Positions 40,483 to 48,861 of a stretch of DNA of 64,000 nt are shown here, piece by piece. Positions within the stretch are counted from its first letter, which is position 1, and each line of letters opens with the position of its first letter. Location: NCBI RefSeq assembly GCF_041821065.1, contig NZ_JBGUAX010000002.1, positions 434,001-498,000 on the forward strand. The letters are read 5' to 3'. The position numbers and the translations under genes are program-made. Below the pieces are notes generated by a model. That model searched no databases, was not told the DNA's origin, and worked only from the letters and a program-made list of their open reading frames with translations. The DNA is from Egicoccus sp. AB-alg2 (GTDB lineage Bacteria > Actinomycetota > Nitriliruptoria > Nitriliruptorales > Nitriliruptoraceae).

Positions 40483-41355
40483 ATGGCCGACTTCCGCACC
40501 GTCCCGTTCCTGCCGACCGCATTCCATGACGACGCCACGCTCGACCTCGACGGTCAGGCGGCGCTCGCGGCCACCGTCGCGGCGGCCGGCGTCGACGGCG
40601 TGAACGTCCTGGGACTGACCACCGGCGAGGTCACCTCCCTGCGCGTGGAAGAGATCGGCGACGTCGTGGCCGCCACGCGGCGTGGCGCCGCCGGGCTGCC
40701 CGTCGGCGTCGGCCTCGGTCCGCCGGGCGCCGGGACACTGGCGCTCGCACGCGCCGCCGCGGCCGCTGGCGCGGACCTGCTGGTGGCGCCGGTGCCCGCC
40801 GGCAGCGACCCGCTGGCACCGCTGGGCGAGGTCGCCGAACTGGGCCTGCCGTTGTGGCTGCACCACCACCCAGCCGTCACGGGCGCGCGCCGCAGCGGCG
40901 ACGAGCTCGCCGCGCTGGCGACGGAGATCGGCGCCGCGGTCGTCGTCGTGGAGGAGGCACCGCCAGGCGATCTGCTGGCGGTGCTGGCCGGTGGTGCGAG
41001 CGCGGGGGTCGGTGGCCTGGCCGCGCTGTTCCTGCCCGAGGAGGTCGAGGCCGGCGCGGTGGGCACGGTGGCCGGATGCGCCGTCCCCGAACGGCTCGTG
41101 GAGGTCGTGGCCCGCTACCGTGCCGAGGATGCCGGCGCCGCGTGGGACGCCTACCTCGAACTGTTGCCCTGGCTGCGTCTGGAGGTGGGCAGCCCGGGGC
41201 TGCGTGTGCGCAAGGAGGCCTGGCGTCAGCGTGGTGTGCTGTCGTCGGGGCGCGTCCGCGAAGGCGCGCCGCTGGCGGCGGCGTCGAAGCTGGCGATCAC
41301 GCGACGCCTGCGGCAGGTCGGCGCCGACGTGAGTGCCCCGTACCCGGGCAGCTGA
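40483..41355 (+). CDS. DapA-like aldolase-fold protein lacking the Schiff-base lysine
   Basis: 290 residues, normal length for the dihydrodipicolinate synthase/N-acetylneuraminate lyase family. Landmarks: VPFLPTAFHDDATLDLDG, GVNVLGLTTGEVTSLRVEEI with the conserved TTGE, LHHHPAVTG in the place of YNxPxxTG, and AAVVVVEEAPPGDLLAVL in the place of the VGIKEASGD strand. By this alignment the catalytic Tyr is His127 and the Schiff-base Lys is Glu157. The C-terminal ELLPWLRLEVG and KEAWRQRGVL are retained. It cannot act as a standard class I aldolase. Role unknown. Confidence 0.8.
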   Translation: MADFRTVPFLPTAFHDDATLDLDGQAALAATVAAAGVDGVNVLGLTTGEVTSLRVEEIGDVVAATRRGAAGLPVGVGLGPPGAGTLALARAAAAAGADLLVAPVPAGSDPLAPLGEVAELGLPLWLHHHPAVTGARRSGDELAALATEIGAAVVVVEEAPPGDLLAVLAGGASAGVGGLAALFLPEEVEAGAVGTVAGCAVPERLVEVVARYRAEDAGAAWDAYLELLPWLRLEVGSPGLRVRKEAWRQRGVLSSGRVREGAPLAAASKLAITRRLRQVGADVSAPYPGS

Positions 41356-41378
41356 GCCCATCCGAGCAGGGAGCCCCC

Positions 41379-42122
41379 GTGCCCGCAGACGACGATCGCG
41401 ACCAGCCCGACGGCGAGCTGTGGCAGCGCCGCGTCGAGCTGCGCGACGGGACGCCGGTGCTGGTGCGCCAGATCCAAGCCGAGGACCGCGAGCGGCTGGC
41501 GGCCGGCTTCCGGCAACTGTCACCGGCGTCGCGCTACCTGCGCTTCCACACCGTGTTGGACGAGCTCACCGACGAGCAGCTGACCTACCTGTCCGAGGTC
41601 GACCACGTGGACCACGAGGCGGTGGTGGCCATCGACCTGCTCCACCCGGAGCGACCTGGCGTCGGTGTGGCGCGCTACGTCCGCGAGCCCTACGAGGAGC
41701 ACGTGGCCGAGGCCGCGATCACCGTGGCCGACGAGTACCACGGGCAGGGCGCCGGCACGTTGCTGCTGGGTGCGCTCGCCGACCGTGCCCGCGCCAACGG
41801 CGTGACCACCTTCCGCAGCTACGTGCTCGACGGCAACAACGCCATGCTGGAGGTGTTCGAGCACCTCGGTGGGCGGCGGGAACGCGAGAACGAGAACCTG
41901 TGGCGCGTCGACCTGCCGCTGCCGAGCACGCTGGAGGAGCTGCCCGACTCGGCCGCAGGCCGGGCCTTCCTCGGCGCGGCGCGCGGCCAGCGGCACCTCA
42001 TCAGCCTGTTCCCGCCCATCTGGAGCCGCCTCAAGGGCCTCGCCGGCATCGGGGACGACGAGGACGAGCTCGCCACCGTCCGTGACCGGGTCGAGCCGTG
42101 GCTCGACCGGCGCGAGCGGTAA
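41379..42122 (+). CDS. GNAT-family N-acetyltransferase
   Basis: 247 residues. RRVELRDGTPVLVRQIQAED and LAAGFRQLSPASRYLRFHTVLDELTDEQLTYLSEVDHVDH (in two pieces: LSPASRYLRFHTVLDELT and YLSEVDHVDHEAVVAID) are typical of actinobacterial GNAT domains related to the lysine acetyltransferase Pat. The acetyl-CoA loop is DEYHGQGAGTLLLGALA, and SYVLDGNNAMLEVFEHLGG closes the fold. A C-terminal helical tail of about 60 residues follows. There is no cyclic-nucleotide domain. GTG start behind AGGGAG. Target unknown. Confidence 0.83.
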   Translation: MPADDDRDQPDGELWQRRVELRDGTPVLVRQIQAEDRERLAAGFRQLSPASRYLRFHTVLDELTDEQLTYLSEVDHVDHEAVVAIDLLHPERPGVGVARYVREPYEEHVAEAAITVADEYHGQGAGTLLLGALADRARANGVTTFRSYVLDGNNAMLEVFEHLGGRRERENENLWRVDLPLPSTLEELPDSAAGRAFLGAARGQRHLISLFPPIWSRLKGLAGIGDDEDELATVRDRVEPWLDRRER

Positions 42123-42132
42123 CGTCCGCGGG

Positions 42133-42771
42133 ATGCTCGTGCCCCACTCCCGCGCCGAGTTGCGCCGCCGGATGCCCCGCCTGATGGCGGGGCTCGTGCT
42201 GTGCGGCCTGGGAATCGCCGTCATGGTGGCCGCCGACCTCGGGCTCGGCCCGTGGGACGTGCTGCACCAGGGGCTGTCGAACCGCAGTGGGATCCCGATC
42301 GGGACCGTCGGCATCCTCGTCGGCGTGCTCGTCCTGGGCGGCTGGCTGCCGCTGCGCGAGCGTCCGGGCCTGGGGACCGTGCTGAACGTGCTCGTCATCG
42401 GCGTCGTGATCGACGTGACGCTGCTGTTCCTCGACACACCGTCGCAGGCCTGGCTGCGCTGGGTGCTGATGGCGGCCGGGCCGGTGCTGTTCGGCGTCGG
42501 CTCGGGCTTCTACATCGGGGCCGGGCTCGGGGCGGGCCCGCGCGACGGGATCATGACGGGCCTCGCCCGTCGCGGGCTGCCGGTGGGAGGCGTGCGTGCG
42601 GCGCTGGAGCTGTCGGTGCTGGCCGGTGGCTGGCTGCTCGGCGGCACGGTGGGGGTCGGGACCGTGGTCTTCGCGCTCGCGATCGGCCCGATCGTGCACG
42701 TGGCACTGCCGCGGCTGTCGGTCCGCGACGCCCCCACCACGCCGCCGCCCGGCATGGGCTCGGCACGTTGA
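42133..42771 (+). CDS. YczE/YyaS-family membrane protein
   Basis: 212 residues, about five helices. LVLCGLGIAVMVAADLGLGPWDVLHQGLS with LGLGPWDVL, IPIGTVGILVGVLVLGGWLPLRERPGLGTVLNVLVIGVVID (read as GTVGILVGVLVLGGW and GTVLNVLVIGVVID), and GSGFYIGAGLGAGPRDGIMTGL are the YczE/YitT-like signatures. Function is poorly defined in the family; YczE of Bacillus influences bacillaene/surfactin export or modification. The ATG at 42133 lies 10 nt after the GNAT stop, suggesting one transcript. Confidence 0.85.
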   Translation: MLVPHSRAELRRRMPRLMAGLVLCGLGIAVMVAADLGLGPWDVLHQGLSNRSGIPIGTVGILVGVLVLGGWLPLRERPGLGTVLNVLVIGVVIDVTLLFLDTPSQAWLRWVLMAAGPVLFGVGSGFYIGAGLGAGPRDGIMTGLARRGLPVGGVRAALELSVLAGGWLLGGTVGVGTVVFALAIGPIVHVALPRLSVRDAPTTPPPGMGSAR

Positions 42772-42802
42772 CGCGGCCGGCGTCCGGCACGGCCGGCGCG
42801 GC

Positions 42803-44185
42803 TCAGCGGCAGAGCGGCGCGATCGTCGGGTAGGGGTTCACCCACGAGCCACCGACACGACGGCCGAGGTGCAGGTGCGGCGGCGTGGTCCTGGCGTTGC
42901 CGGTGTTGCCGACCGTGCCGATCGTCTCCCCCGCCGACACGCTGGCGCCCGGCACGATTCCGGCCGCGATGGTGTCGAGGTGGGCGTTGTACCACTCGCT
43001 GCCGTCGGCGGTCCGGTACGTGACCGTGATGCCGCCGAGGCTGGTCGGTGCGTCGGCCGGGTTGGTGCGCAGGACGACCCCGTCGGCGATCGCGACCACC
43101 GGTGCGCCGCGGGCCGCGAACACGTCCGTGCCCTCGTGGGTGCGCCCGCCGGACCGCGGGTAGCCCCAGTCGTTGCTGAAGTCGCGACCGGCGACCGCGC
43201 CCACCACGGGGCAGTAGCCGCCGTCGACGCTGGGCCCGCCGGCGCTGCGGCCGGCACCGGCGCCGGCGCGCTCAGCGGCCCGCCGTTCGGCCTCCTCGCG
43301 GGCCCGCCGTTCGGCCTCCTCCTGGGCGCGACGCTCCGCGAGCTCGGTCTCCAGCTCGGCCCGGCGCTCGTCGACGCGCGACAGCAGCGCCGAGGTCGCC
43401 TGGGCGTCGGCCTGCAGGGACGCCAACACGTCGCGCTGGCGCGCCTCGTCGGCCTCGATCTCCGCGGCCAGCTCCTCGGCCTGCGCGCGCAGGTCCTGCA
43501 CCACCTCGAGGGTCTCCGCCGCCTCTGCCGCGGCCTGGGCGGCCCGGCCGCGCGCCCGCGCGGCGTCCTCGGCCTGCTGCGACCGCGTCTGCCGCAGCTC
43601 GAAGACCTGCTGGACGGTCGACTCCTGCGTGTCGACGACGACCTTCAGCTGCTTCATGCCGACGGCGAACGTGTTGGGGTCCTCGGCCCGCCGCAGCACC
43701 TCGAGCACCATCGCGCCGCGGGTCGCGCCGACCGTGCCGTACTTGAAGCTCTCCACGATCTGCTCGGTGAGCAGCTGCTCCTCGCGGCGCAGTCGCTCCT
43801 CGGTGCGTGCGAGCACGTCCTCGGCCCGGCGGTGGTCGGCCTCGGCCTCGGCCTGCTCGGCCCGCGCATCCTCGAGTGCGGCCTCGGCCAGCGCCACCTG
43901 GCCCTCGGCGGCCCGGAGCCGGCCCCGGGCGTCGTCCAGGCGCACGGCGAGCTGGGCGAGCTCCTCCTCGGCGCTGTCGATCTCCGACTGCACACGGCCG
44001 AGTTCGTCCGACAGCCGATCCGCCCGGCGCTCGGCCTGGTCGAGCTCGTCCGCGACCTCACCGCTGTCGCGCGGCTGGGCGCCGGCGGCGGCGGGGACGA
44101 CGAGCAGGATCGCGGCGAGAGCCGCGACCACACGCAGACGTCCCCGTCCGGGCGTCCTGGGGCCGAGCACGACGTTCCTTCGCAT
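42803..44185 (-). CDS. Secreted M23 peptidase with N-terminal coiled coil (EnvC/NlpD-like)
   Basis: 460 residues. Signal peptide (VVAALAAILLVVPAAAGA), then long coiled coils (about residues 40-310, rich in Glu, Ala, Arg and Gln), a flexible Gly/Ala linker, and a LytM domain: GRTHEGTDVFAARGAPVVAI with the zinc His and Asp, WYNAHLD, and TPPHLHLGRR with the HxH motif. All zinc ligands are present, so it is a likely active endopeptidase of peptidoglycan cross-links rather than an activator only. The coiled coil resembles those that dock to FtsEX, but no ftsEX is near. Arg/Glu repeats near residue 290 (AEERRAREEAERRAAE type) are low-complexity. Confidence 0.9.
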   Translation of the reverse strand: MRRNVVLGPRTPGRGRLRVVAALAAILLVVPAAAGAQPRDSGEVADELDQAERRADRLSDELGRVQSEIDSAEEELAQLAVRLDDARGRLRAAEGQVALAEAALEDARAEQAEAEADHRRAEDVLARTEERLRREEQLLTEQIVESFKYGTVGATRGAMVLEVLRRAEDPNTFAVGMKQLKVVVDTQESTVQQVFELRQTRSQQAEDAARARGRAAQAAAEAAETLEVVQDLRAQAEELAAEIEADEARQRDVLASLQADAQATSALLSRVDERRAELETELAERRAQEEAERRAREEAERRAAERAGAGAGRSAGGPSVDGGYCPVVGAVAGRDFSNDWGYPRSGGRTHEGTDVFAARGAPVVAIADGVVLRTNPADAPTSLGGITVTYRTADGSEWYNAHLDTIAAGIVPGASVSAGETIGTVGNTGNARTTPPHLHLGRRVGGSWVNPYPTIAPLCR

Positions 44186-44266
44186 CGCGGAGCGCGGGGC
44201 GCGACGGAATGCAGCGCGGAACCGTACCGCCCCTGACGAGTGTCATCGGCCATTCGCCACGAACAC

Positions 44267-45592
44267 TCAAGGGCGCGCGCGGGCACCGGGCAGCAGCAGG
44301 CAGGCCGTGCTGCCGTCCGGGCCGATGGCGATGCTGAGCTCACCACCCTCGGCGTGGATCAGCGCGCGGGCGAGCGGGAGCCCGCGCCCGCCGGCCGCGG
44401 CAGGGTCGTCGTCGACGCGGGCCGGCAAGCCGTCCTCGGTCGGGGCGGGCGCCGGCACCGCGACCGGCCCCTCGTCCAGCACGCACACGCGGACCGCGCC
44501 GTCCGGTTCGTCGGGCAGCGCCGGTGCCAGCCGCACGGTGATCGTTCCCGTGGCGTGACGGAGGGCATTGTCCAGGAGCACCTGCAACGCCTGACCAACG
44601 GCACCGGGCCGGACCCGCACGGGCGGGACCGGCAACGCCTCGAAGACCAGGTTGCGGCCGCGCTGCTCCGCGAGGTCCTCCCACACCGGCAACCGGTCGC
44701 GGACCAGCGTGGCCAGGTCGAGCTCCCGGGCCGCCGTGTCGGGGCGGGTCAACGCCACCAGTTCGTCGATCGTGCGCTCGAGCCGGTCCGCCTCCTCCAG
44801 TGCGGCGTCGACCGACGGGCCGGGCTGGGCGGCAGCGAGGGTCTCCAGGTGCAGCCGCAGGGCCGTCAACGGGGTGCGCAACTGGTGGGACGCGTCGGCC
44901 GCGAACGCGTTCGCCCGGTCGACCGAACGCCCCAGACGCGCGGCGGTGTCGTCGAGCGCGTCCGCGATGCGGTCGGCCTCGGGCAGGCCGCTGCGCGGCG
45001 CACGGGCGCTGAAGTCGCCGTCGCCCAGCCGACCCGCCGACGTGGCCAGCCGTTCGAACGGCTTCGCGAGGCGGCGACCGACGAGCCAGGCGACGCCGGC
45101 GGCCGTCGCCGCCACGGCCGCCGCCACGCCCGCGATCAGCAGCCAGGCGCCACGTACCTGCGCCCGCAGCGTGGCGTCGTCGGCGACCATGTGCAGCAGC
45201 ACGGGCTGCCCGCAGACCTGCGTCGACAGCGGCACGCCCACCGCGACCCGCCCGTCGCCGACGGCCCGGCCGGGCACCCCGGCGCCCGCCTCGGCCACCT
45301 CGGGACCGATGCTCGGGCGGCCGTCCGGCGCGGTCGTGGCCACCAGTCCCCCTTCGACCGTGATGACGCTGACGACGACGGCCAGGTCGCGCAACTGCAC
45401 GACCCGCAGCTGCAGCTCCGGACAGTTGCGCGAGGTGTCGAGCAGGAAGCCGAATGGTTCGGCCGTGCTCTGCAGCGAGTCCACGGCCCGGCCCTCGAGC
45501 AGCCCACGGACCGACCACGCCAACGGCAGCGCGAACGCCAGCAGCGCCGTCATCACCAGGGCCACGGCCGACACCAGCAGGCGCTGCCTCAT
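44267..45592 (-). CDS. Sensor histidine kinase of an OmpR-type two-component system
   Basis: 441 residues. Two membrane helices (VSAVALVMTALLAFALPLAW and LIAGVAAAVAATAAGVAWLVG) flank an extracytoplasmic sensor of about 110 residues with two cysteines. HAMP (RRLAKPFERLATSAGRLGDGD), then AFAADASHQLRTPLTALRLHL with the phospho-His, and N-box QALQVLLDNALRHA. The G boxes are degenerate (VLDEGPVAVPAPAP; GGRGLPLARALIHAEGG) and the ATP lid is long and Pro/Asp-rich, as in some actinobacterial kinases. It overlaps the regulator gene by 4 nt. Confidence 0.9.
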   Translation of the reverse strand: MRQRLLVSAVALVMTALLAFALPLAWSVRGLLEGRAVDSLQSTAEPFGFLLDTSRNCPELQLRVVQLRDLAVVVSVITVEGGLVATTAPDGRPSIGPEVAEAGAGVPGRAVGDGRVAVGVPLSTQVCGQPVLLHMVADDATLRAQVRGAWLLIAGVAAAVAATAAGVAWLVGRRLAKPFERLATSAGRLGDGDFSARAPRSGLPEADRIADALDDTAARLGRSVDRANAFAADASHQLRTPLTALRLHLETLAAAQPGPSVDAALEEADRLERTIDELVALTRPDTAARELDLATLVRDRLPVWEDLAEQRGRNLVFEALPVPPVRVRPGAVGQALQVLLDNALRHATGTITVRLAPALPDEPDGAVRVCVLDEGPVAVPAPAPTEDGLPARVDDDPAAAGGRGLPLARALIHAEGGELSIAIGPDGSTACLLLPGARARP

Positions 45593-46341
45593 GCGAGGGT
45601 GTCCCGCCCATCCGCCGGGGGGGCGCCCTCGCCGGTGGGATCGGTGGGCTCGAAGCGCAGGCCCACACCCCGGACCGTGCTGATGTAGCGGGGCTCGGCC
45701 GGGTCGTCACCGAGCTTGCGTCGCAACGACGAGACGTGCACGTCGATGGTCTTCGAGGCGCCCATCCAGCGGGTGTCCCAGACCTCGCGGGCGAGCTCGT
45801 CACGCGTCACCACGCTGCCCGCCCGCGCCAGCAGCAGTGCGAGCAGGTCGAACTCCTTCGGGGACAGCTCGAGCTCCTCGCCTCCGAGCCAGGCGCGCCG
45901 CGCGGCCGGGTCCAGTCGTACGTCACGGACGACGAGTTCCCGGGCGAGCGGTGGGCGGGCGGCGGCGGCGCGGCGCAACAGGGCGCGCAGCCGGGCCTGC
46001 AGCTCCGCGAGGCGGAAGGGCTTGGCGACGTAGTCGTCGGCGCCGGCGTCCAGACCCACGACGACCTCGGTCTCCGTGGTGCGTGCCGTAAGCACGAGGA
46101 TCGGCAGGTCGGCCCCCAGGTCGCGGCGCAGGCGCCGGCACACCTCGATGCCGTCGACGTCGGGCAGCCCGAGGTCGAGCACGACCGCGTCGGCGTCGCG
46201 CGCGGCCGTCAGCGCCTCGCGCCCGGTTGCCACCCGGACCACCTGGTGACCGCTGGCGGACAGGGCCGTCACCAGCGGCCGGGCGATCCCGTCGTCGTCC
46301 TCGACCAGGAGCACCCGCGCCGGCGCGTCGCTCACGTCCAC
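45589..46341 (-). CDS. OmpR/PhoB-family response regulator
   Basis: 250 residues. Receiver domain: VLLVEDDDGIARPLV, AVVLDLGLPDVDGIEV with the phospho-acceptor Asp, LVLTARTTETEVVVGLDAGADDYVAKPF. The winged-helix domain has LSPKEFDLLALLLARAGSVV, EVWDTRWMGASKTIDVHVSSLRRKLGD and YISTVRGVGLRFEP. The GTG start at 46341 is behind GGAG. Its stop overlaps the kinase ATG. The HtrA-type protease gene begins 198 bp away in the opposite direction, as in mprAB-pepD and cseBC-like loci, so envelope stress is the likely signal. Confidence 0.92.
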   Translation of the reverse strand: MDVSDAPARVLLVEDDDGIARPLVTALSASGHQVVRVATGREALTAARDADAVVLDLGLPDVDGIEVCRRLRRDLGADLPILVLTARTTETEVVVGLDAGADDYVAKPFRLAELQARLRALLRRAAAARPPLARELVVRDVRLDPAARRAWLGGEELELSPKEFDLLALLLARAGSVVTRDELAREVWDTRWMGASKTIDVHVSSLRRKLGDDPAEPRYISTVRGVGLRFEPTDPTGEGAPPADGRDTLA

Positions 46342-46538
46342 CTCCGACCTTCGTTCGCGGCCCGGCCAGCCTACGGCGGTCGCGACGCGTGGAACCGGTA
46401 TCGGCGCGCCTTCTTGGGCCGCGACCGCCCGTCTTCACCCTTTCCTTACCTGGGCCCTGACGAGCGCTCACCCACGCGTCCGTACCGTCGCGACGGCGAG
46501 GTGAGGTCCCCCGCGCACCGACGAAGGAGGAGGCGACG

Positions 46539-47750
46539 ATGGATCACCGGACGGGCCCCGAGACGAGCCGGGCGAGCGCCGCCCCGGACACGACCGTGCC
46601 CGCCGAGCCCACCGTCACCTCCTACGCGCCGCCGCCCCCGCCGCCCCCACCCGAGGCACCGGTCGACGAGTCCCGGCCCAGGCCGCTGCGCGCACGTCAC
46701 CTGGTGGCGGCCGCGCTGGCGGGTGCACTCGGTGCCGGCGCGGTGGTCGTCCCGGCCCAGTTCCTCGACGACGACGGTGCCGCCGGGCCCGCGACCGCCG
46801 AGCCCGCACCAGGTGAGCAGGCGCCGGCCACCGCGAACACCTCGAGCAGCGTCATCGGCGCGATCGCCCAGCAGGTGTCCCCGTCCGTGGCGCGCGTCGA
46901 CGCCAGCGGGCCGGTCGGCGCCGGCTCCGGTTCCGCCGTCGTGTACCGCGCCGACGGCATCCTGGTGACCAACAACCACGTGGTCGCCAACGCCAGCGAC
47001 ATCACCGTCACGCTGCCCGACGGGGAACGTCTGCCGGCCGAGATCGTCGGGACGGACCCGAGCTCCGACCTGGCCGTGCTGCGCGTGGACGCGACCGACC
47101 TGCCCGTGCCGGTGTGGGCCGACGCGGAACACCAGCCCGCCGTCGGCGACACGGCCGTCGCGATCGGTTCGCCGTTCGGGCTCGACGGGTCCGTCACCGC
47201 CGGCATCGTGAGCGCCCTCGGCCGCAACGTCGCGACCGCCGAGGCCAACCTCGTCGACCTGCTGCAGACCGACGCCGCGATCAACCCCGGCAACTCGGGC
47301 GGCGCGCTCGTCGACGGCGAAGGGCGGGTCATCGGCGTCAACACCGCCATCGCCAGCAGCGGCGGCGGCAACGAGGGCATCGGCTTCGCCATCCCGGCGA
47401 CCACGGTCGGCAACGTCGCCGACCAGCTGCTGGAGAACGGCGCCGTCCGCCACGCCTTCCTCGGCATCGCCGGGCAGACCGTCGATCCGGACGTGGCCCG
47501 GCTCTACAACCTGCCGGTCGAGCAGGGTGCCGTCCTCGCCGAGGTCCCCGACGGCCCCGCGGCGGACGCGGGGCTGCAGCCGGGCGACATCATCGTGCGC
47601 ATCGACGACTTCGAGGTGACCAGCATGATCGACCTGGCCGGGCGCATCCAGCAGTACCAGCCGGGCGACGAGGTCACCGTCACCTACCTCCGCGACGGCG
47701 CGGAGCAGACCACCACCGTCACCCTCGGCGAACGGCCCAACCAGAACTGA
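46539..47750 (+). CDS. HtrA/DegP-type serine protease with PDZ domain (PepD-like)
   Basis: 403 residues. A cytoplasmic Pro-rich tail (PPPPPPPPEAP) precedes one membrane helix (LVAAALAGALGAGAVVVPA), a trypsin-like domain with the full triad (TNNHVV, SDLAVLRVD, GNSGGALVDGEGR), and one PDZ domain (FLGIAGQTVDPDVARL, AGLQPGDIIVRIDDFEV, YQPGDEVTVTYLRDG). It degrades or refolds damaged proteins outside the membrane. Divergent from the two-component pair, which probably controls it. ATG 46539 is preceded by GAAGGAGGAGG. Confidence 0.93.
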   Translation: MDHRTGPETSRASAAPDTTVPAEPTVTSYAPPPPPPPPEAPVDESRPRPLRARHLVAAALAGALGAGAVVVPAQFLDDDGAAGPATAEPAPGEQAPATANTSSSVIGAIAQQVSPSVARVDASGPVGAGSGSAVVYRADGILVTNNHVVANASDITVTLPDGERLPAEIVGTDPSSDLAVLRVDATDLPVPVWADAEHQPAVGDTAVAIGSPFGLDGSVTAGIVSALGRNVATAEANLVDLLQTDAAINPGNSGGALVDGEGRVIGVNTAIASSGGGNEGIGFAIPATTVGNVADQLLENGAVRHAFLGIAGQTVDPDVARLYNLPVEQGAVLAEVPDGPAADAGLQPGDIIVRIDDFEVTSMIDLAGRIQQYQPGDEVTVTYLRDGAEQTTTVTLGERPNQN

Positions 47751-47863
47751 CCGCATCCTCCCAGACCGTCCGGCGCCGCCGCCCCCCGGCTCGCCGGACG
47801 CGGCCGACGCGGCGTCGTCACCGCATGCCGGGCCTCTCTCCACCCGGCTCTCGCGTCGGCCTC

Positions 47864-47899
47864 CGGACCCCGGCTGCATCCCCCAGCGGCCGGGGTCCG
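47864..47899. terminator. Hairpin terminator between convergent htrA-like and SDR genes
   Basis: A 10-bp perfect stem (47864-47873 with 47890-47899), with a further GCTG/CAGC pairing inside the loop, lies in the 164-bp convergent spacer. No T-run follows. Confidence 0.6.
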
Positions 47900-47914
47900 C
47901 TCGTGTCACCGGCT

Positions 47915-48691
47915 TCAGCGGCAGGTCGCGTGGCCACCGTCGACCGGGATCACCGCCCCGGTGGTGTAGGCGCCGGCACGGGAGGCGAGGTAGATCGCGA
48001 TGCCCGCCATGTCCTCGGCCCGGCCCACGCGCCCCAACGGGATCGTCGCGACGACCTCCTCCTCGTGCGCCATGACCACCTTCGTCATCTTCGAGGGGAA
48101 CAGGCCCGGCGCGATCGCGTTCACCGTGACCCGGTCGGGCGCGAGGAACTTCGCGAGGTGTCGGGACAGCTGATGGACGGCGGCCTTCGAGGCCGAGTAG
48201 GCGTAGCTCTCGAACGCCGGGACGTGGAAGCCACCGTCGATCGAGCCGATGTTGATGACCCGCGCGGGGTCCTCCTCGGTCGCGGCCGCCCGTAGCCGCG
48301 ACGCGAGCGCCTGCGTGAGCAGGAAGACCGACTTCACGTTGAGGTCCATGACCTTGTCGTAGCCGGATTCGGGATACTCGTCGAAGGGCGCGCCCCACGT
48401 GGCGCCGGCGTTGTTCACCAGCACGTGCACGCGGTCCTCGCGTTCGGCCACCTGGGAGGCCAGCTGGTGCACCCCGTCGCTCGACGACAGGTCGGCCGGC
48501 AGGGCGACGCACGTACCGGTCGCGGACAACTCGTCGGCCAGCGCCTCGCAAGCCTCCACGGACCGCGACGAGATGTAGACCCTGGCGCCGGCGGCGACGA
48601 AGCCGCGGGCGATCATCTCGCCGATCCCCCGCGATCCGCCCGTCACCACGACGACCTTGTCGCGCACCGCGAACAGCTGCTCGATGTCCAT
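47915..48691 (-). CDS. Short-chain dehydrogenase/reductase
   Basis: 258 residues, classical SDR. Cofactor motif VVVVTGGSRGIGEMIA, VLVNNAGATWG, the Ser in INIGSIDG, catalytic YSASKAAVHQLSRHLA, and IAPGLFPSKMTK. The C-terminal SRAGAYTTGAVIPVDGGHAT matches FabG-like and gluconate-5-dehydrogenase-like members; an Arg in SSRSVE after strand 2 suggests NADP(H). Substrate unknown. It is divergent from the AtuA-family gene (170 bp), a pairing seen in acyl-CoA or terpenoid catabolism, so a hydroxyacyl substrate is possible. Confidence 0.88.
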   Translation of the reverse strand: MDIEQLFAVRDKVVVVTGGSRGIGEMIARGFVAAGARVYISSRSVEACEALADELSATGTCVALPADLSSSDGVHQLASQVAEREDRVHVLVNNAGATWGAPFDEYPESGYDKVMDLNVKSVFLLTQALASRLRAAATEEDPARVINIGSIDGGFHVPAFESYAYSASKAAVHQLSRHLAKFLAPDRVTVNAIAPGLFPSKMTKVVMAHEEEVVATIPLGRVGRAEDMAGIAIYLASRAGAYTTGAVIPVDGGHATCR

Positions 48692-48861
48692 GGGTCCTCC
48701 GTGACGGTGTCCACCGTCGGGTTCGGGATCACGTGGCCGCGGCAGGCGCGGCGACGTCGCCGCGACCGTAGCCGCACCGTCGGAACGGGAACGATCACCG
48801 GCCGAACGTTCCAGTTCGCTACGGTCCCGGCGACCGGCCGGCGGGACCCCGGGAGGCAGCG

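Noticed and set aside
46446-48551. Minus-strand open frame of 701 codons
   Set aside because: Antisense to the htrA-like gene and out of frame with the SDR gene; no recognisable domain.
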